DNA from: Jaapia argillacea MUCL 33604
Lineage: Eukaryota; Basidiomycota; Agaricomycetes; Jaapiales; Jaapiaceae
Direction: 5' to 3'
DNA: 64,000 nucleotides
Assembly (NCBI GenBank): GCA_000697665.1
Contig: KL197727.1
Span: 1-64,000 of the forward strand
The notes beneath the pieces were generated by a model. That model saw only the letters and a program-made list of their open reading frames with translations, was not told where the DNA came from and did no database searches. This document shows positions 58,244 through 64,000 of this stretch, in pieces (the first letter of the stretch is position 1; each line of letters opens with the position of its first letter). The translations under genes and the position numbers were made by a program.

Positions 58244-58761
58244 ATGGGCATGAGATATCGTCAGTACCTTCACGGAGCTCGCATCTATGGGTGTAGTCAA
58301 TGCAAGACTCATCTCGCGACGATCCATTCAATGATCTCTCGAGTGAGTCCTTCCTTTCAAGCGAGTACCCTCCAATGCTAACCTATTCATCTACGATACA
58401 GGCGTTCAACGGCCAACACGGTCGAGCTTACCTGTTTGAAGTGGTGTACGCATGCTTTTCGACGTATATGAAATGCATTCACTGACCGCCCACCTTCTTT
58501 TGTGTAATGTGTTCAGGGTCAACGTAATTGAGGGTGAACCCGCGGACCGCCAAATGACCACCGGGAACCACACCGTACGCGATATCTACTGCGTAAAATG
58601 CGGAACGACTTTGGGATGGAAATACGTGAGTTTTCCTTTCCTCTCCCGTTCCTGTCCGCACTTAACACCCGTCCCTGCAGGATCGAGCCTATGAACCTTC
58701 CCAGAAATACAAGGAGGGCAAATTCATCCTCGAACGCAACCTCCTGGTTGACGTGCAGTAG
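58244..58761 (+). CDS. Yippee/Moh1 family zinc-binding protein
   Basis: Yippee proteins have a single zinc-binding fold like that of cereblon's thalidomide-binding domain; yeast Moh1 belongs here and acts with the GID/CTLH system. Four exons: 58244-58342, 58402-58445, 58517-58625 and 58681-58761 (333 nt, 110 aa). Zinc cysteines are in YGCSQCKTH and [13 protein letters not shown]. Conserved words: [45 protein letters not shown]. The protein is full-length and near the family consensus. The ATG at 58244 gives the standard N-terminus MGMRYRQYL. Confidence 0.94.
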
Positions 58762-60960
58762 TCTCACCACATCCGGTGGCATCCCCTTGCACCACCAAAC
58801 TACCGGGAGTACATTCACGGTCAGGCAACAATTCTTCGCATCTCGTGTCCTTTCGACACAACCATCGCGCATACACTCACCTTACAACCACTCACCTACC
58901 GAGCTCAACCGCAATGCACCTACACACTCGTTCATTCGCGGTCGTCAGCTGGTCGTCATAGAGCCCCGTCCATCTTGATCGTCGCCATAGCTCCATCGCG
59001 TACCTCGTTTCTTCATCCATCATCATCGGACCTCAATGACTTGTGCATACTAACGCACCACAATATCGCATTTGACTTATTATCGAACCTCACCACTTAT
59101 CTGTCGTACGGCGGGCTTTTTCGTTTGTTTCGGAGGTTGTATATCGTTTCCATGAAGAAGCACGGAAGGAGGCGTTGAAATGGCTTGGCGGGGCGATTTC
59201 TCTATGGCCACTGGCCGTACGGTTTCCGCCAGCTGATGCTTGCCCATACACCCTCCCTCTGCTTTCGTTGCTTCCCACCATTCCAGTGTATTTTAATCTA
59301 TCTTCGCGCTCGGTTAGGCCATGCGCTTCTCCTTTCACAAATTGCATTCTTAGAACTTACTTACTCTGACCTTACTTTGAACTCTAGTATCGGTCCCCCT
59401 CATCTTTGTAAATCATGCACCATCACGCCCACGACCATGTCGACTCCAGTTTTGTTAACGCTATGAACCGTTTCTCCTGTATATTGTTTCCGGTGCTTTG
59501 TCCATATGTATGTACTATAGAATTTCGATCTTGCTGTACATGTTCCACTCGTGGTCTTGCCACTTCGCCCTATACTTATCATGATCAAAAGCTGATGAGG
59601 AGGGTCGTTGGCTTCCAATAAACGGTGGCTGTGGGTTGGTTAAACTGACAATCAGTTCCATTTGATGGACTTCCGGGATAGCCTTCCTCGCGATGTCGTC
59701 GAATCGAATTCAGACGGGAGCTATGAATGGGGCAATCGGGGACAGGAAGCCGTCGTGAGCGTGCACCTGTTCATTGAATCTGCTCAGCCACGTTCGTAGC
59801 ATCGCTCTGATGAATATGATCAATATCGATGGGGTCAAAGTAACATGACCATTGAGATTCTGCGGTGTTCATTGCGACACAGCATAGATTTCTATCACAG
59901 CCGGGAATTGAGTATCGGATAGGGGCGGCCTTGTTATCATTCTTGTTACAAGAGTCTCGCGAGGAGGCGAATCACGGGTATCAAACATGCGACAATTATA
60001 GATTGTTAAAGCCGGTGTCGGTTGTAACAAACATGGGAAACGACAGACGAGGGACAAAGTATTGCAGAGCCACAATACATAACAATGTCGTCTGAGGTTC
60101 GGTTTTCACTATAAGCGGAGTGTCAAATAGGCACAGGTAGAAGGCAAACATATGAAGATTCGAATTGGTATGGGAGGGAGTGAGATATCAAGGGGCTAAT
60201 AGCCACAGATCACTCCGAACACGTCGGGAAGTATGATGGATCTGTGGACAAAGGAAGTACGGGGAGAGGACTGACCGTGTGTAACCGAGCAAGGCACTGT
60301 AACGACAGCACATTGCTGCCAGATTGATGAGATCCAAAGTGCCATTGACCTAGCGGAGTTGGCGCAGAGATCATGATGCAGAGCCATAAACATCGGAGAC
60401 CACGGTGGAATGAAAGCTAGTAAATCGTCGGCGAGAAAAGAAAATGGCCAGAAAATCCGGGCGAACTTGTTGGCTATCCATTTCTAAATATGACGAGGTG
60501 GTGTCCGACACCGAATTCCGGGCGTCTTGCCATAGAGGCTTGAAAACGATGAAAGCGACGTAAGATAGCCAGGAGATCTTTGTGGTGTGACTGGCAATAA
60601 TTCATGGCCTGGGAGGGGGGCTATAAGTACATATGACAGTCAGCCTGGAGTGCGGATGGGGGCGAACCGGGAGGAGGAGAGCCGGAGCAGATGGTCGCGT
60701 TATTTGTACATGTTTTTTTCTGATGGCGCTGGGGTTCGGCTTCGCCCCAAAGATGTGAGCTGTCTTTCATGTTACCCACTCTCGTTAATTTCCTGTATTT
60801 ATTCTCGGGCATTCACCCCAATCCCCAACTCTCCTCTGTTCTCCACACGCCTTTTGAAACCTTTCAAATACCGTTGCGTTTCGCATCGTCGTCCAGACCC
60901 AACGTTCGTTCCTCATCCCACTCAGCCACCATTACAAATTAGCTCTGTGCACCAACAATA
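58762..60960. other. Gene-poor stretch
   Basis: This is 2.2 kb with short frames only. It is T/C-rich near 59000-59600, consistent with 3' sequence. A TATA-like CTATAAGTACA (60620-60630) precedes the small gene at 60961 by 330 bp. I see no further gene. Confidence 0.5.
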
Positions 60961-61368
60961 ATGGGTGAGCTTACTCCGGAGCTATCTCTCATGCTCCTTC
61001 TAATGTCTCTTGCTCCTTTCTAACCTCTCTTTTGTTCTCTAGCCACTGCAACCATGTCCGTCGCCATGTCGCCATTCGCCCGCCCATCCGCAGCAGCTCC
61101 CACCATCTCATCACCTCTCGCCTCGTCATCGTCGCGTTCTCTCGGTCTTAACCGACCAACACCCACTCGCAACGAGTCCTTTGCTCGTTCCCGACCACTC
61201 CGACCATTCCCATCCATCGCCAACTCCCTCTCGCACCCCAGCTCAAAATCATCCGGTCTCTCTGCTCCGGGAAAGAAACCTGTGAAGCTCATCGAGCCAC
61301 CAAAACGATTCCAGGGCGGCTCGTTCACCCTAAACCTCACTCAGGCCGAGTTGAGCAGGCAGGACTGA
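60961..61368 (+). CDS. Small Ser/Pro/Arg-rich orphan
   Basis: The model is 109 residues in two exons (60961-60964 and 61043-61368). The first exon is only the ATG plus one base. The protein starts MATATMSVAMSPFARP if that intron is used, or at the ATG at 61054 if it is not. It is basic and disordered (SSSSRSLGLNRPTPTRNES, ARSRPLRPFP). The C-terminal end looks conserved in style: KKPVKLIEPPKRFQGGSF, then LNLTQAELSRQD. I do not recognise a family. The consistent frame, the CAACAATAATG start context and the T/C-rich acceptor support a gene. Confidence 0.55.
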
Positions 61369-62398
61369 TGGTGCGCCTTGGTGTTGTGGCGTCGAGGTGA
61401 CGTGGGTATGACCCGCGCGGAGAACATGCCTATTCCATTATTGTTATCGCCTTGCCCAGCTCCAGGTTATACCCTTGTACGCCCATTTACCTGCAGACTT
61501 TTCCCTTCGCCCTGTCGTCCGTTCTACTCGTCGATATTACCCTTCATCCGGTCTTTGTACACATATTCCGACTGTTCGACCCCGTTGTACTTGTCTCCTG
61601 TTCCACCACGTTGTTTCCATAGAGCGCCTTGCCTGTGCAGTCCCGTAATCCTAATCCTTTACATATTAGTTATGTTTCACCTAGAGTACATGAGATTCGG
61701 GATGTTGTTTGTGAAGCGTAGCTTGCAATGCAATGTGGATGGGTTTTTGAAAGCACAGTTAGAGTTGAAGTGACGTAGCCTCGCTCTGCGACGCGTCATG
61801 ACTGAAATACACTCAATTCCATATCTCGGACAGATACGAAAGTCTGGGGTTGCATATCCCGACATATTCCGGGTGAGTTCGTGGTGGGCGGGTGTCCGTG
61901 GGCGACAGTGTCTCCCACAGGCGCAAGGCCGTATGGGTGACTCTTGGCACTGGCAGGGCGTAGGGGTTTTAATTGACAAAGAGAGCTGATATTGGAGCCA
62001 GTTCTCCATGGAAAAACAACCATATATTTAGGTTGGTACATACTGATAAGTGGACTACTTGGAGAACCGGGCTCGAAGAGATGATGTAGAAATGTGAATG
62101 GACTGACCAACAAGGACGATACCGATAAGTACGAGTGCATGGTACCAAAAGGTTAAGATGGATTTCGGAACACTGGGACGCCGCCAGCCTTGATAGTATG
62201 GAGGTTATTCTTCTTTGGGGATTTGAAGCAGTCGAAGACGGACTTGGTAGAGGTCTTGAACGAAGATCTGGGGACGTGTACGTGATGAAGGTAACGATGG
62301 GGGAGGAATGAGGTCTCAGATTGACAATCAAGCTCCAAAATGTTGGGGAACACGGGCACATTGGGGAGGTACGAGACCTACTACTAAAGTAGCGGGAA
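61369..62398. other. Intergenic region, nothing recognised
   Basis: Only mixed short frames are seen. A minus-strand stretch near 62100-62360 has hydrophobic patches and could be part of a gene with introns, but I could not build a model. Confidence 0.4.
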
Positions 62399-63117
62399 TA
62401 AATCCAGCCAGTGCCACGACGAAGACAGGGTGGCAAGCTCGTGATGAATGCGTGCTACATACCGGATACTTGATAGGGTTTCCTTTCGAGGAGACCTGAG
62501 GGCAGTGGGGATCTCCGAACAGCCATGCGCAGGCGTGTCCCGATGGTTCCAATGTGGTAACATCCGATGGTCGGCTTTCGTATTGAAGACACGACAGAGC
62601 CCCGGACGCCGACATCATGCAAACATGGTATGCAAGTCCGAAAGTGTGCACGCAGCGCGCCGTAGAAGTTGACGGCAGAGCCCTTTCACCAGAACCCCAA
62701 GGTGAGACTCGACCAAATGGTGACGAAGGGTACAGTTGCCAAAGTTTGGTCTCCCACATAAATCCAGCATAGTGCCATGATGAAGATAGGGTGGCAAGCT
62801 CGTGAAGAATGTCTTGCGTGCTACATACCGGATACGGCACCTCCGAGGCCTTTCGAAGAGACCTTGGGATTGAGGGCAGTGTCGGAGCAGGGATGCATCA
62901 GCGTGTCCTGACGCTTCCAATGTGGTAGGTAACCGGTTGGCTTTCGCATTGAAGACACGACAGAACCCCGGAGGCCGACATCATGGAAACACAGTACGCA
63001 AGTCTGAAAGTGTGCACACAGTGCGCCATAGAAGTAGACGGCAGAGCCGTCTCACCAGAACTCCAAGGTGAGACTCGACCAAATGGTGATGAAGGGGTGC
63101 ACTTGCCAAAGTTTGGT
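62399..63117. repeat. Tandem duplication, unit about 360 bp
   Basis: Copy 1 (62399-62757) and copy 2 (62758-63117) share AAATCCAGC, GGGTGGCAAGCTCGTGA, GTGCTACATACCGGATAC, TGAAGACACGACAGA, CCGACATCATG, GAAAGTGTGCAC, GGTGAGACTCGACCAAATGG and GCCAAAGTTTGGT in the same order, with scattered differences. On the minus strand both copies have the same possible donor, TATCCG|GTATGTAGCACGCA, after a short frame (VSSKGNPIKYP in copy 1), so an exon may have been duplicated. No gene model is possible. Confidence 0.75.
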
Positions 63118-64000
63118 AAGAAGGAGGGATGACTACCTTGTTATTGTCTTGATGCAACGTTAGCAATGTCATTCGCCAGCGTTGTGTATTGCAGTGGCGT
63201 TAAGCGGCTTTGACGTGTCCGAATGGAGCCAAGACGGGCTGGGAACTTGAAGTACCTTACAAGGAGCATACAATGCGTTGAAGCAGGCCGTGGGCAACCC
63301 CGCATCGGAATGAACATCCACCAGCCAAGTCCGAGGTGGTACCCACAACAGACGCCTCGGGGTGTTATTAACGGAAGAATATATGAACCGATGCAAAGAT
63401 ATCACTCACCAAGGTTCGTCGAATGGAAATAATAAGCGCGGGTCCAATACCGTGGACACGCTGAGGAACTTTGGACACCCACAGGGCCGTCCATTGAAAA
63501 TTATTAGTAGAAGATTTGGTTTCTGAGATGAGGATCGCAAATCTGGGGCCATTTTCCGATGCCGCACCACTCAGTTATGGCAGGATAACGACAACGTCGG
63601 ATGTCGCCAAAGTTGGACCCACGATCATCCACAAAATGATAGATGAGGGGGGACTCACAAAGCAGCGGGGAAGATGGATAACATCGTAGCGAGGGTGAAA
63701 GAGCCCCGCCGTTCTGCCCACGAACACGCGGAGACGGCGAGACAAGTAGAGCAGAGGTCGACCCTTATGTGTTTGTGTTAGACTCGGAAGTATGGGCCGT
63801 GGTGCGAAGGGAAGGTGTTTAGCCTCTCGAAGCGGAGAAGCATTGGTTGTCCGAGGCTCGCAAATGGATAATTGGCGACTGGCTGTCCAAGATCAAGATC
63901 GGCAGTTCTTGTACATGTTGGTTTAAGCAATAAGTGCTTTGAGGTTTGGGGTGTATGGTGCCTGCACGCAGTGGCGAAGCTGGTGATTCACGTGAAGGCG
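63118..64000. other. Right edge of window, nothing recognised
   Basis: No convincing frame is seen. CGCCAAAGTTGGACCCACGA near 63605 resembles the end of the tandem unit and may be a third, worn copy. Confidence 0.4.

Noticed and set aside
62328-62840. 170-residue minus-strand frame over the tandem duplication
   Set aside because: It crosses the duplication junction and the second copy does not keep the frame. A short hydrophobic stretch first suggested a PMP3-like protein, but the PMP3 pattern is absent.

Overview
The window reads as a piece of a basidiomycete chromosome, most likely Agaricomycetes. Genes are dense and cut by many introns of about 45-65 bp with GT...AG ends. The proteins are ordinary fungal housekeeping families. 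The repeats are '(Ty3/Gypsy) chromovirus plus DDE_1 transposon' types common in mushrooms. I assembled the gene models by eye from splice signals and family knowledge. For most of them the exon lengths add up to an exact multiple of three with the family motifs in frame.

Left part (1-18.9 kb): a transposon nest with no host gene. It holds an LTR fragment (1-270), a degraded Ty3/Gypsy internal region with RT, RNase H and integrase parts (about 1.5-7.1 kb), an LTR/promoter-like block with 51-bp CCAAT repeats (7.4-8.0 kb), and a decayed DDE_1 (pogo/CENP-B-like) DNA transposon. That transposon is split by a chromovirus at 8312-14640 with clear LTRs and a 5-bp target duplication. The chromovirus itself carries a foreign-looking 1.8-kb block. 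A 929-bp MITE with perfect 23-bp inverted ends and TA duplication (17994-18922) closes the nest.

Middle part (19-38 kb): a compact housekeeping block. It contains URB2 (60S assembly), an array of palindromes, threonine aldolase, a ZNF706-like zinc finger, TIM10, UTP4 (SSU processome), an Mpv17/PMP22 protein, peptidyl-tRNA hydrolase 2, the DEAD-box helicase HAS1, a TMEM33/Pom33 protein and a small membrane orphan. Three divergent gene pairs share promoters of 140-290 bp. Three nucleolar ribosome-assembly genes (URB2, UTP4, HAS1) sit within 17 kb, interleaved with mitochondrial or organellar genes.

Right part (39-64 kb): a basidiomycete-type orphan, a CBS/PB1 tail-anchored protein, SGF11 (SAGA deubiquitinase module), an MFS transporter, a UPF0658 Golgi membrane protein, the SNARE BET1, a ULP1-type SUMO protease with a triplicated module, an intron-containing tRNA-Met(CAT), a Yippee protein and a small orphan. 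Gene-poor stretches lie at 48.7-51.2 kb, 58.8-61.0 kb and 61.4-64 kb. The last carries a 360-bp tandem duplication.

No operon-like or defence-like system is visible. The most unusual items are the palindrome array at 24.4-25.0 kb, very small internal exons (6 and 7 nt) in PTH2 and the MFS gene, the exon/module triplication in ULP1, the telobox at the URB2 start, and the sequence block inside the chromovirus.
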